DNA of 7,063 nucleotides from an uncultured Actinomycetes bacterium (GCA_903839355.1 CAIMBV010000188.1:1-7063); one strand, 5' to 3'; shown: positions 1-6,323, counted from the first letter of the stretch. The notes: generated by a model not told the origin, from the sequence alone. Numbers and translations: made by a program.

Positions 1-1
1 A

Positions 2-619
2 AAGATTGAACCAGGTTGGGATTTAGAGCCCGTTGGCGAGGTGCGACGAAACTGGCCAGAGATTCCATTACAAGTCGATGCAAATCAGGCCTACTCCCGC
101 AGCGATGGAGAATTGCTCGCCAAACTTGATCAGTTCGATCTACTACTAATAGAACAGCCACTTAATGAACATGACATTCTCGGTCACGCGCAATTAGCGC
201 AACAAGTTCAAACACCAATCTGTCTCGATGAATCCATCACCTCGCTGCGATCGGCGGAAGATGCTCTCGCGCTCAAAGCAACTACCGTAATTAACATCAA
301 GCCCGGGCGGGTTGGTGGATACCTCGAGGCAGTAAAGATTCATGACCTTTGTTTAAATGAAGGTATCCCCGTCTGGTGCGGAGGAATGTTAGAGACCGGC
401 ATTGGTCGCGCCGCCAACGTTGCGCTGGCTGCGCTACCTGGTTTTACCTTGCCTGGCGATACTTCGGCATCCAGCCGTTTCTATCATCGCGATATCACCG
501 AGCCATTTGTGATGGAGGACGGCTACTTACATGTACCACAAGGCGTAGGTATCGGCGTTACCCCTGATCTGAACTTTCTAGAATCAATCACATCTCATAA
601 AGAGATTATAAATTTCTAG
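2..619 (+). CDS. menC: o-succinylbenzoate synthase (MenC-type, enolase superfamily), 3' part only
   Basis: The reading frame is open from base 2, so the start lies left of the window. The 205 visible residues are about the C-terminal 55% of a protein usually near 370 residues. The enzyme dehydrates SHCHC to o-succinylbenzoate in cytoplasmic menaquinone synthesis. The enolase-superfamily barrel is clear: K1 begins KIEPGW and should be the second Lys of the KxK acid/base motif. Metal ligands are D26 (VDAN), E51 (LIEQPL) and D76 (CLDES), and K100 (NIKPGRVGG) is the opposite catalytic Lys. The 25/25/24-residue spacing matches the family. A GTG at 41 is internal, because conserved sequence precedes it. 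The gene ends in TAG, sharing CTAG with the convergent hydrolase gene. The MenC/N-succinylamino-acid racemase subgroup contains both activities, and without other men genes the OSBS assignment rests on family likeness and on the menaquinone-using respiratory chain nearby. Confidence 0.86.
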   Translation, partial: KIEPGWDLEPVGEVRRNWPEIPLQVDANQAYSRSDGELLAKLDQFDLLLIEQPLNEHDILGHAQLAQQVQTPICLDESITSLRSAEDALALKATTVINIKPGRVGGYLEAVKIHDLCLNEGIPVWCGGMLETGIGRAANVALAALPGFTLPGDTSASSRFYHRDITEPFVMEDGYLHVPQGVGIGVTPDLNFLESITSHKEIINF

Positions 620-1374
620 CTCCACTGCTCCACGTGTGCTAACGAATTAGCAAAGATAAGCGGTGCATCGAAATCCAACGTTGCGACATGATAACTATTG
701 GTGAGTTCGATTCGTTGTCCAGAGATGCTGTCAATCTCGGACATGATGATGTTTGAATTAGATATCGGGAGAACGTGATCATCAACGCTGTGGAAGAGCA
801 ATGTGGGTGCCTTCACCCTATATAAGTTTGCCCGAGTTTCCTTCAACATCTTGTTGAGTTGCACTACGCCCTTTGTAGGAAGCACGTCATATCCCCATTC
901 AGTGACATCAGGCTTCTTAATGTCATCTCCCACCGATGCGCGCCCTGGTTGTAAAAGGGCAAGGAGTGGGGCGAATTTAATGAGATTGCCTGGAATATGA
1001 ATCATGGGATTAACCAGGCAGATTCCAGCTAGCTCATTATTCTCAGCGATATTAAGGGTGGTTCCACCGCCCATTGATAGTCCAAAGACAAAGACCTTCT
1101 TGCAGATGCCCTTAAGTTTGTCGACTTCAACTTGCACTCGAGCGGGCCACTCTTGCCATTTCACCTTGTTGAGATCTTGCCATTGCGTTGCATGGCCCGG
1201 TAGACGTGGAACGCTTACGGTGTAACCGCGCTCCTCAAAATAGGCCGCCCAAGGACGCATAGAAGCTGGTGATCCAGTGAATCCATGAACGAAGATAATT
1301 CCGATATCTGCATGGTCGCTTCCGAGCGCGTAATAATCTTCCAACCAACCAGCAGGTGCATTACTTGTAGCCAT
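616..1374 (-). CDS. alpha/beta hydrolase, carboxylesterase/monoacylglycerol lipase-like
   Basis: This is a 252-residue cytoplasmic serine hydrolase with no signal peptide, the usual size for Est30-type carboxylesterases. HGFTGSP (residues 30-36) is the oxyanion-hole loop and GLSMGG (98-103) the nucleophile elbow with Ser100. D199 in DDHVLP is the probable acid, and H229 in SYHVATLD completes the triad. Residues 124-185 form a variable cap region. The substrate cannot be read from sequence; family members hydrolyse short- to medium-chain esters or monoacylglycerols. The ATG at 1374 fits family length. A GAGG lies only one base before it, too close for a normal Shine-Dalgarno, whereas a TAGATT hexamer ends five bases upstream, suggesting a leaderless mRNA. 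The gene converges on menC with a 4-base overlap and diverges from the membrane-protein gene across 40 bp. Family is secure, specific function unknown. Confidence 0.88.
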   Translation of the reverse strand: MATSNAPAGWLEDYYALGSDHADIGIIFVHGFTGSPASMRPWAAYFEERGYTVSVPRLPGHATQWQDLNKVKWQEWPARVQVEVDKLKGICKKVFVFGLSMGGGTTLNIAENNELAGICLVNPMIHIPGNLIKFAPLLALLQPGRASVGDDIKKPDVTEWGYDVLPTKGVVQLNKMLKETRANLYRVKAPTLLFHSVDDHVLPISNSNIIMSEIDSISGQRIELTNSYHVATLDFDAPLIFANSLAHVEQWS

Positions 1375-1379
1375 ACCTC

Positions 1380-1385
1380 AATCTA
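1380..1385 (-). promoter_or_regulatory. putative -10 element of the hydrolase gene (leaderless start)
   Basis: Read on the reverse strand this is TAGATT, matching the actinobacterial TANNNT form and 4 of 6 positions of TATAAT. It ends five bases before the ATG, so transcription would begin at or next to the start codon. No convincing -35 was found. It is a short motif and may be chance, but it agrees with the missing Shine-Dalgarno. Confidence 0.35.
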
Positions 1386-1400
1386 AGTCATGGCCTCGGG

Positions 1401-1406
1401 TATCGT
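1401..1406 (+). promoter_or_regulatory. putative -10 element of the membrane-protein gene
   Basis: The hexamer TATCGT (TANNNT form) lies eight bases before the ATG at 1415, and no Shine-Dalgarno precedes that ATG. It shares the 40-bp divergent gap with the hydrolase's -10 candidate, so the two promoters would lie back to back and any -35 boxes would overlap the other gene's promoter. Weak evidence on its own. Confidence 0.28.
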
Positions 1407-1414
1407 CCACCCTG

Positions 1415-2095
1415 ATGTTCACCGCGCTCTTCTACCTCAAAGTCATCATTGCACCCGTAATAGTTCTATCGGTGAGCTACTTGCAGCGTAGATTCGGCGA
1501 TCGATTTGGTGGTTGGTTAATTGGCCTTCCTATTACAACAGGCCCCTTCCTTTTTATCATCGGATTGCAAGAGGGTGTGGCTTTTGCCGGTAAAACGGCT
1601 CATGGAGTGCTGCTTGGACAGATGGCGCTGATCGTCTTTTGTTGGGCATACGCATATGCGGCGCTACGAAATTCATGGTTGATCGCGATCTCCATTGGAA
1701 CCATTGCCTGCCTAGCCACAGGACTCTTTGTTACCTCATTTAAGTTTTCTATATGGGTGACGGCACCAGCTTTGATTCTGCTCTGGTTAGTAGCGATGCG
1801 TCTGTGGCCAAAGAGCGTCACATTCACCCAGAAGATTTCGCCACCTCGCTGGGAGATACCAGTGCGCATTCTGGTCACGCTCACATTGTTGATCACCCTC
1901 AGTGCGCTCGCCCCACATGTTGGAGCAAAGGTGGCAGGAGCGCTCTCCACCTACCCAGTGATTGCATCGGTCTTGGGAGCCTTTAACCAAAGACGTTTTG
2001 GAGCGGCTGCAACCGTCTCAACTTTGCGAGGTCTGATGCAGACTCTCCCTATAACCATGGGAATTATTTTCTTTTTAAGTTTGGTGCTGCGCTAA
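1415..2095 (+). CDS. uncharacterised polytopic membrane protein with internal duplication
   Basis: This 226-residue, strongly hydrophobic protein has about seven or eight predicted membrane segments, near residues 4-22, 35-52, 62-84, 88-107, 112-130, 149-167, 172-190 and 208-225, with a basic loop at 129-151. I do not recognise a characterised family. It resembles small actinobacterial proteins annotated as hypothetical membrane proteins, some perhaps grouped with GlpM/DUF3147-like proteins, but I cannot confirm that. Residues 28-67 and 170-209 align without gaps at an offset of 142, sharing G28/G170, G33/G175, L35/L177, P39/P181, G54/G196, A56/A198, T61/T203 and G64/G206. This indicates two homologous halves, as in many small transporters. 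The ATG at 1415 lacks a Shine-Dalgarno and may be leaderless. The gene ends in tandem stops (TAATAA) followed by a small terminator, so it is probably monocistronic. A transport or channel role is only a guess. Confidence 0.8.
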   Translation: MFTALFYLKVIIAPVIVLSVSYLQRRFGDRFGGWLIGLPITTGPFLFIIGLQEGVAFAGKTAHGVLLGQMALIVFCWAYAYAALRNSWLIAISIGTIACLATGLFVTSFKFSIWVTAPALILLWLVAMRLWPKSVTFTQKISPPRWEIPVRILVTLTLLITLSALAPHVGAKVAGALSTYPVIASVLGAFNQRRFGAAATVSTLRGLMQTLPITMGIIFFLSLVLR

Positions 2096-2103
2096 TAAAT
2101 GTC

Positions 2104-2130
2104 GGCTACTTCGCGTAGCCTTTAATTCTT
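2104..2130 (+). terminator. putative Rho-independent terminator after the membrane-protein gene
   Basis: GGCTAC (2104-2109) and GTAGCC (2115-2120) form a perfect 6-bp stem around a TTCGC loop, followed by the T-rich tract TTTAATTCTT (2121-2130). It starts nine bases after the stop codon. The stem is short and the tract is interrupted, so strength is uncertain. The reverse strand lacks a T tract, so it should act on forward transcription only. The tract runs right up to the exonuclease ATG. Confidence 0.55.
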
Positions 2131-2751
2131 ATGGAATCTCTCCCGCTCCACCAAACGACCTTTGTTGTGGTGGATCTTGAAACAACGGGTGGCAGTCCAC
2201 ATGCTGGAGCGGTTATTACGGAGATAGGTGCGGTAAAAGTTCGCGGTGGTGAGTTAATCGGAGAGTTCAAAACCTTTGTAAATCCCCTAGCCCCCATCCC
2301 CGTCTTCATTACAGAATTGACCGGCATCGATAATGAGATGGTTCGCCTCGCCCCGATCATCGATGAGGTATTTCCAACTTTTCTAGAGTTCTGCGGCTCT
2401 CCCGCCGAGACCGTTTTGGTTGCGCATAACGCCCCCTTTGATATCGGTTTTCTGCAGGCCGCCTCCAGGGAACTGGAGTATCCGTGGCCCAAATACAAAG
2501 TTGTCGATACCGTCCGGTTGGCACGTTCTGTCCTAACTCGTGATGAGGTCCTCGATTGCAAACTGGGTACCTTGGCGGTCTTCTTTAACACGCAAGTGAC
2601 TCCGACTCACAGAGCGCTCGATGATGCTCAGACCACGGTAGAGGTGTTGCATGCACTCTTTGAAAGATTGGCAGGTTTTGGAGTAACCACCTTCGGCGAG
2701 CTCGAGAAGTTTTCTCGTAAACGAATTAAACGCGAACCTAGGCTGATCTAA
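2131..2751 (+). CDS. DEDDh 3'-5' exonuclease (DNA polymerase III epsilon-like), stand-alone
   Basis: This 206-residue soluble protein is a complete DnaQ-type exonuclease domain. Exo I is D15 and E17 in VVDLETTG, Exo II is D104 in HNAPFDIGFL, and Exo III-epsilon is H160 and D165 in HRALDDA. All five catalytic residues are present, so two-metal 3'-to-5' hydrolysis of single-stranded DNA ends is expected, in proofreading or repair. Many actinobacterial homologues at this locus, including Rv2191 as I recall it, are about 600 residues because a UvrC/Cho-like GIY-YIG half follows. Here the protein stops after a basic tail ([13 protein letters not shown]), near where that half would begin. The ATG at 2131 has no Shine-Dalgarno and immediately follows a terminator. 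Later GTG codons fall inside Exo I, so this start is firm. The 3' end overlaps trpD by 14 bases on the opposite strand. I give no dnaQ symbol because the main replicative proofreader in actinobacteria is uncertain. Confidence 0.9.
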   Translation: MESLPLHQTTFVVVDLETTGGSPHAGAVITEIGAVKVRGGELIGEFKTFVNPLAPIPVFITELTGIDNEMVRLAPIIDEVFPTFLEFCGSPAETVLVAHNAPFDIGFLQAASRELEYPWPKYKVVDTVRLARSVLTRDEVLDCKLGTLAVFFNTQVTPTHRALDDAQTTVEVLHALFERLAGFGVTTFGELEKFSRKRIKREPRLI

Positions 2752-3790
2752 ATTGTTGGGTAAAGAGGGCCCATCTCTTTAAGATCTCTTTCGCCTCTCC
2801 AGAGTCGACCGCTTTGGTAGCTGCGGCATACCCGTCGGCGATCTGCTCCGTTATGGGACGTCCAAAATCTGCGTTGTAAGCGGCCAGAGCCACGGCGGCA
2901 TTGAGCAGAACCGCATCTCGAGCAGGGCTCAACTCTCCCTCAAAGATGCGCAAGGTGACCGCGGCATTGAACTCAGCATCTCCCCCGACAAGCGCCTCGA
3001 TGGGGGCAAATTCGATCCCAAGGTTGCGGGGGTCAAAACTCTCCACCTTCGAAGCTCCTCCCGCTATCTGCATGATCTGGGTGGTTGTAGAGAGGGTGAC
3101 CTCATCGATCCCATCATCGCCTCGGAAGAGAAATCCCTCTGCCCCACGCTTTTGGAGCACATCGGCCATGATCGGCATGACGCGAGCCTTGCTAACTCCG
3201 ATAGCCACCGCTTTTGGTTTTGCTGGGTTGGCAAGGGGTCCCAGGATGTTGAAGACCGAGGCCTGACCCAACTCCCGACGGGCTGGGGCGGCAAAGCGCA
3301 TTGCCGGGTGAAATTTGGGGGCAAAACAAAAACCGATTCCAACTTCACTAAAAGTCGCGGCCACTTGAGCCCCATCCAGGTCGATATTGACCCCTAGGGC
3401 CTCCAAGAGGTCTGCCGCACCTGATTTTGAGGAGGCGGCCCTGGCACCATGCTTGATGACCTTTGCCCCAGCTGCCCGCGCAATAATCGCTGCGGTGGTG
3501 GAGATATTGATCGTATTGGCACCATCTCCTCCGGTACCGACTGGATCCACCGCTCTTTCGAGAATGCTGATGGGCGCACAGTGCTGGTACATGACAGAGA
3601 CAAAAGCCTCGACCTCTTGGGAGGTCTCCCCCTTTGCCTGAACCCCGAGCAAGAAGGACTTGATGGTCTCTTTATCTGCCAAATCGCCCAGGATCTGACC
3701 CATAGCCCATCTAGCCTCTCCGGCCATTAAATCTTCATGGTCGGCCAAATGAGCAATGATCTGATCCCAAGAAATTTCGCTACTTTGCAT
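2738..3790 (-). CDS. trpD: anthranilate phosphoribosyltransferase
   Basis: TrpD transfers the phosphoribosyl group of PRPP to anthranilate, the second committed step of tryptophan synthesis, in the cytoplasm. From the ATG at 3790 the protein is 350 residues, typical for the family. A helical N-terminal domain spans about 1-75. The PRPP loop is DPVGTGGD (82-89), followed by NISTT (95-99). [12 protein letters not shown] (113-124) is the substrate/PRPP motif. FHPAMR (160-165), RREL (171-174) and [10 protein letters not shown] (180-189) follow, with the metal pair D229/E230 in DDGIDE. The motif usually reads KHGNR; here Asn is Ala (A116, codon GCC). The frame extends upstream to an ATG at 3844, but the extra 18 residues are unlike the family and would overlap the ctaE promoter region, so I prefer 3790. 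A TAGGAT hexamer ends seven bases before it. It stands alone, away from other trp genes, divergent from ctaE and overlapping the exonuclease gene. Confidence 0.95.
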   Translation of the reverse strand: MQSSEISWDQIIAHLADHEDLMAGEARWAMGQILGDLADKETIKSFLLGVQAKGETSQEVEAFVSVMYQHCAPISILERAVDPVGTGGDGANTINISTTAAIIARAAGAKVIKHGARAASSKSGAADLLEALGVNIDLDGAQVAATFSEVGIGFCFAPKFHPAMRFAAPARRELGQASVFNILGPLANPAKPKAVAIGVSKARVMPIMADVLQKRGAEGFLFRGDDGIDEVTLSTTTQIMQIAGGASKVESFDPRNLGIEFAPIEALVGGDAEFNAAVTLRIFEGELSPARDAVLLNAAVALAAYNADFGRPITEQIADGYAAATKAVDSGEAKEILKRWALFTQQFRSA

Positions 3791-3797
3791 GCTCGGA

Positions 3798-3803
3798 ATC
3801 CTA
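3798..3803 (-). promoter_or_regulatory. putative -10 element of trpD
   Basis: On the reverse strand this reads TAGGAT, seven bases before the trpD ATG at 3790. It fits TANNNT and suggests a leaderless or nearly leaderless transcript. The AGGA within it could instead serve as a weak Shine-Dalgarno at a long spacing. No trp attenuator or leader peptide is visible upstream, since only about 100 bp separate trpD from ctaE. Confidence 0.35.
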
Positions 3804-3880
3804 TCTTTTGCGTGACAAGACTCACCCACGATTGCCGCGCCCACGACCTCCCCTATTACTTAAAAATGGGAGAAATCGGG

Positions 3881-3886
3881 AATAAT
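3881..3886 (+). promoter_or_regulatory. putative -10 element of the ctaE-qcrCAB operon
   Basis: AATAAT matches TATAAT at 5 of 6 positions and ends six bases before the GTG at 3893, placing the transcript start at or near that codon. No Shine-Dalgarno lies at normal distance from the GTG. The -35 region (about 3857-3864, ACTTAA-like) is poor. If real, this element argues against the upstream ATG at 3866 as the start. Confidence 0.38.
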
Positions 3887-3892
3887 GCGGGC

Positions 3893-4516
3893 GTGACCAC
3901 ACTAGACGCCCCGGCCAAGAACAACCGCCCCAATCTGGTGGCAGTCGGCACCATCGTTTGGCTCTCCTCAGAGCTAATGTTCTTCGCAGCACTTTTTGCA
4001 ATGTACTTCACCACGCGAGCGGTTCAAGGCCCAAAGATCTGGCTTGAATCGACGGGAATGTTGAATGTGAAATTTGCGGCGATCAACACCACGGTGCTCG
4101 TTCTGTCATCTGTAACCTGCCAGTTCGGTGTCTTCGCCGCAGAGCGTTTTCAAAACAAGCGCACTGGTTCAATATTCAAAGTTTCCAAGTGGGGCATGCG
4201 TGAGTGGTTTGCACTCACCTTCTTAATGGGCGCCTTCTTCGTAGGCGGACAGATTTATGAGTATGCCAACTTAGTTCGCGATGGACTTTCACTTTCTTCG
4301 CGCGCTTATGGATCGGTCTTTTACATCACCACTGGTTTCCACGGACTTCACGTAACGGGTGGTCTCATTGCATTTTTGATCGTTTTGATTCGCGTTGCTA
4401 AGGCGCGCAAATTCGGTCACTCCCAAGCAACAACGGCGATTGTGGTCTCGTACTACTGGCACTTCGTCGACATTGTTTGGATCGCCCTCTTCTCAACGAT
4501 CTACCTGATCAAATAG
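3893..4516 (+). CDS. ctaE: cytochrome c oxidase subunit III (aa3 type)
   Basis: CtaE is a membrane subunit of the terminal aa3 oxidase, which reduces O2 with electrons from QcrC in the actinobacterial bcc-aa3 supercomplex; the haem-copper centres are in CtaD, not seen here. The 207 residues carry five membrane segments, near 15-39, 61-82, 103-122, 140-168 and 182-206, the short actinobacterial form lacking the first two helices of seven-helix subunit III. Diagnostic motifs are WLSSELMFF (23-31, with conserved E27), [10 protein letters not shown] (148-157) and [10 protein letters not shown] (187-196). I chose GTG 3893 because homologues start just before a NRPN stretch, the length matches, and a -10-like AATAAT lies six bases upstream. 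An in-frame ATG at 3866 would add nine residues. The frame stays open back to 3737, but that part overlaps trpD and is not family sequence. First gene of the operon; its stop overlaps the qcrC Shine-Dalgarno. Confidence 0.95.
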   Translation: MTTLDAPAKNNRPNLVAVGTIVWLSSELMFFAALFAMYFTTRAVQGPKIWLESTGMLNVKFAAINTTVLVLSSVTCQFGVFAAERFQNKRTGSIFKVSKWGMREWFALTFLMGAFFVGGQIYEYANLVRDGLSLSSRAYGSVFYITTGFHGLHVTGGLIAFLIVLIRVAKARKFGHSQATTAIVVSYYWHFVDIVWIALFSTIYLIK

Positions 4517-4519
4517 GAG
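4515..4519 (+). promoter_or_regulatory. ribosome binding site of qcrC, overlapping the ctaE stop
   Basis: AGGAG begins inside the TAG stop of ctaE and lies six bases before the GTG start of qcrC, an ideal spacing. The overlap with the stop suggests translational coupling of ctaE and qcrC and fixes the qcrC start at the GTG. Confidence 0.75.
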
Positions 4520-4525
4520 CTACAC

Positions 4526-5320
4526 GTGAAACGCCTCTCTAGCTTCCGACGTCATCGCATCGCAGGACCAATTCTGGTCGTTGCCGCACTCTTCACTATC
4601 GGTTCAGCATTTGCCGTAGCTTCTGCACTTCCGAGCGCACAGACCACCGTTGCTTCTGGAACTTCTACCCTTGTCTCGCAAGGTAAAGAAATCTTCCTTC
4701 GCGGCTGTTCCTCCTGCCATGGCCTTCATGCAGAAGGACAATCAATCGCTCCATCACTCATCGGTGTTGGATCTGCAGCAGTTGACTTCCAAGTGGGTAC
4801 GGGTCGCATGCCAATGGCTGATATGAGCCAGCAGGCAATGCAGAAGAAGCCGGTCTATAACGCTGAAGAGACAGCGGCCCTGGCTGCTTACATCGCATCT
4901 CTCGCTCCTGGACCTGCTGCTGTAACCAACGAGTCTCTTACATATGAGCGCGATGGAAATACCGCACTTGGCGGACAGCTCTTTAGAACTAACTGCGCAA
5001 TGTGTCATAACTTTGCCGGTCAAGGTGGAGCGCTTACCAACGGAAAGTACGCACCTTCGCTCATGGGCGTTGAGCCAAAGTACATCTACGAAGCAATGGT
5101 GACCGGCCCTCAATCAATGCCGAAGTTCACCGATGCAACTATTACTCCTCAAGAGAAGCTCTCCATTATCAAGTGGTTACAAGCTGCAGATCATGAGAAA
5201 AATCTAGGTGGCGCATCACTCGGACGTGTAGGCCCTGTAACCGAAGGACTCTTAGGTTGGGTTCTTGGTCTGGGTCTCATAATAGGCGCAGCTGTATGGC
5301 TCGCAATGAAGGCGAAATAA
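4526..5320 (+). CDS. qcrC: di-haem cytochrome c subunit of menaquinol:cytochrome c reductase
   Basis: QcrC takes electrons from the Rieske protein QcrA and passes them to the CuA site of the aa3 oxidase, standing in for cytochrome c1 and soluble cytochrome c together. The protein has 264 residues. After a basic N-terminus, a hydrophobic segment at 13-35 is a signal peptide or anchor. Two class I cytochrome c domains follow: the first with CSSCH (C61, C64, H65) and probable sixth ligand M97 (or M95) in GRMPMAD, the second with CAMCH (C157, C160, H161) and probable ligand M198 in SMPKF. A C-terminal membrane helix (241-261) anchors it with the haems outside the membrane. Start is GTG at 4526, supported by a well-spaced AGGAG. 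The stop is one base before qcrA, so co-translation is likely. Length and layout match actinobacterial QcrC. Confidence 0.96.
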   Translation: MKRLSSFRRHRIAGPILVVAALFTIGSAFAVASALPSAQTTVASGTSTLVSQGKEIFLRGCSSCHGLHAEGQSIAPSLIGVGSAAVDFQVGTGRMPMADMSQQAMQKKPVYNAEETAALAAYIASLAPGPAAVTNESLTYERDGNTALGGQLFRTNCAMCHNFAGQGGALTNGKYAPSLMGVEPKYIYEAMVTGPQSMPKFTDATITPQEKLSIIKWLQAADHEKNLGGASLGRVGPVTEGLLGWVLGLGLIIGAAVWLAMKAK

Positions 5321-5321
5321 C

Positions 5322-6323
5322 ATGAGCAATCAAGTAGAACGCTTCCAAGATCCTGGTCTTCCAGAGCATGTGCATCGCAATGCCGATGTAGATCCAAAGG
5401 CGGCTAAGCGCGCTGAACAGCAAGTGGCAATTCTCTTCTTGCTATCTGCCGTTGGTACCGTGCTTACGATTGTCTCCTACATCAAAGTTCCTAAAGACAA
5501 ATTTTTCTATCTCCCAGTCATGGGAAGTACCAATGCGCAGCAGCTGCTACTTGGACTTGGTTTAACGGCATCAACACTCTTTATCGGACTTGGCGCCATC
5601 CAGTGGGCCAAGAAGTTGATGCCCGATCAAGAGGTCATCGCAGAACGCCATGAATTTCGTTCCGAAGAAGAAGATCGAGAAGATTTTGTCGCAACAATTA
5701 AAGAACGTGCTGGAGCTGCTGGACTTGGCCGTCGTAGTTTGATCAAGCGCTCGCTTGGACTCGCTCTAGGCCTAGTAGGTCTTTCACCACTTCTTCTTTT
5801 GCGTGATGCCGGTCCACTTCCTGGAAAGTACTTCGATACTACCGACTGGGCCGCTGGCACTCGCTTGCTCCTTGATCCCGCTGGAACGCCAATCAAGCCA
5901 TCTGATCTCGAAGTTGGAGCGGTTGCGCAAGTTCTTCCAGAACTTCCTGCAGGCACCGAGCGCACCCTTGAGAACACTGGAAAAGACGCAGTCCTTCTTA
6001 TTCGTTTGCGTCCAGAGGATTTCAATCTCGATGCAGAGCGTCTCTCATGGACCCACGAAGGAATCATCGCCTTCTCTAAGATCTGTACTCACATGGGTTG
6101 CGCCGTAGCACTTTACGAGCAACAGACTCACCATCTGCTCTGCCCGTGCCACCAATCAACATTCGACGTGACACGCGCAGCCAAAGTTATCTTTGGACCA
6201 GCTGCTCGCCCACTTCCACAGTTGGCAATCACCGTTAATGCCGATGGATATCTGGTTGCTAAACAACCATTCACTGTTCCAGTAGGTCCAAGCTTCTGGG
6301 AGCGGAACTCATCTAATGGATAA
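5322..6323 (+). CDS. qcrA: Rieske iron-sulfur subunit of menaquinol:cytochrome c reductase
   Basis: QcrA accepts an electron from menaquinol at the Qo site of QcrB and hands it to QcrC. The 333-residue protein has a charged N-terminal cytoplasmic tail (1-33), then membrane segments at about 35-54, 73-93 and 145-160, the three-helix actinobacterial form. A twin-arginine motif (RRSLIKR, 137-143) directly precedes the third helix; the Streptomyces homologue is known to use Sec for the first helices and Tat for the folded Rieske domain, and the same is expected here. The 2Fe-2S ligands are C255 and H257 (CTHMGC) and C274 and H277 (CPCHQS), with C260 and C276 forming the usual disulfide. GAAGG at 5308-5312, inside qcrC, is a weak Shine-Dalgarno nine bases from the ATG. 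It is shorter than mycobacterial QcrA as I recall it. Confidence 0.96.
   Translation: MSNQVERFQDPGLPEHVHRNADVDPKAAKRAEQQVAILFLLSAVGTVLTIVSYIKVPKDKFFYLPVMGSTNAQQLLLGLGLTASTLFIGLGAIQWAKKLMPDQEVIAERHEFRSEEEDREDFVATIKERAGAAGLGRRSLIKRSLGLALGLVGLSPLLLLRDAGPLPGKYFDTTDWAAGTRLLLDPAGTPIKPSDLEVGAVAQVLPELPAGTERTLENTGKDAVLLIRLRPEDFNLDAERLSWTHEGIIAFSKICTHMGCAVALYEQQTHHLLCPCHQSTFDVTRAAKVIFGPAARPLPQLAITVNADGYLVAKQPFTVPVGPSFWERNSSNG

Noticed and set aside
2106..2591. 161-residue reverse-strand frame opposite the exonuclease gene
   Set aside because: It is Ser/Thr/Arg-rich with no recognisable motif and fully antisense to a gene with all five catalytic residues, so it is a shadow frame.
2131..2751. Possibility that the exonuclease gene is a pseudogene truncated by a stop
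   Set aside because: The exonuclease domain is complete with all catalytic residues. Only an accessory domain known from other lineages is absent, so it is reported as a short but intact gene.
2881..3180. Apparent G+C rise in trpD as a sign of transfer
   Set aside because: Hand counts gave 39/60 (2881-2940) and 34/60 (3121-3180) against 30/60 in single blocks of the membrane protein, exonuclease and qcrC genes. The samples are too few, and conserved synteny around trpD argues against recent transfer.
3791..3844. Longer trpD starting at the ATG at 3844
   Set aside because: The 18 extra residues are not typical of TrpD, and the ATG at 3790 is better placed relative to a -10-like TAGGAT.
3737..3892. 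N-terminal extension of ctaE to the ATG at 3737 (259 residues) or to the ATG at 3866
   Set aside because: The 3737 extension lies mostly antisense to the trpD 5' end and has no subunit III character. For 3866 there is no Shine-Dalgarno or good -10. GTG 3893 gives family length and a placed -10-like hexamer, though 3866 cannot be excluded.
5627..6067. 146-residue reverse-strand frame opposite qcrA
   Set aside because: Arg/Ser-rich low-complexity translation antisense to a clear Rieske gene, with no motif or start signal.
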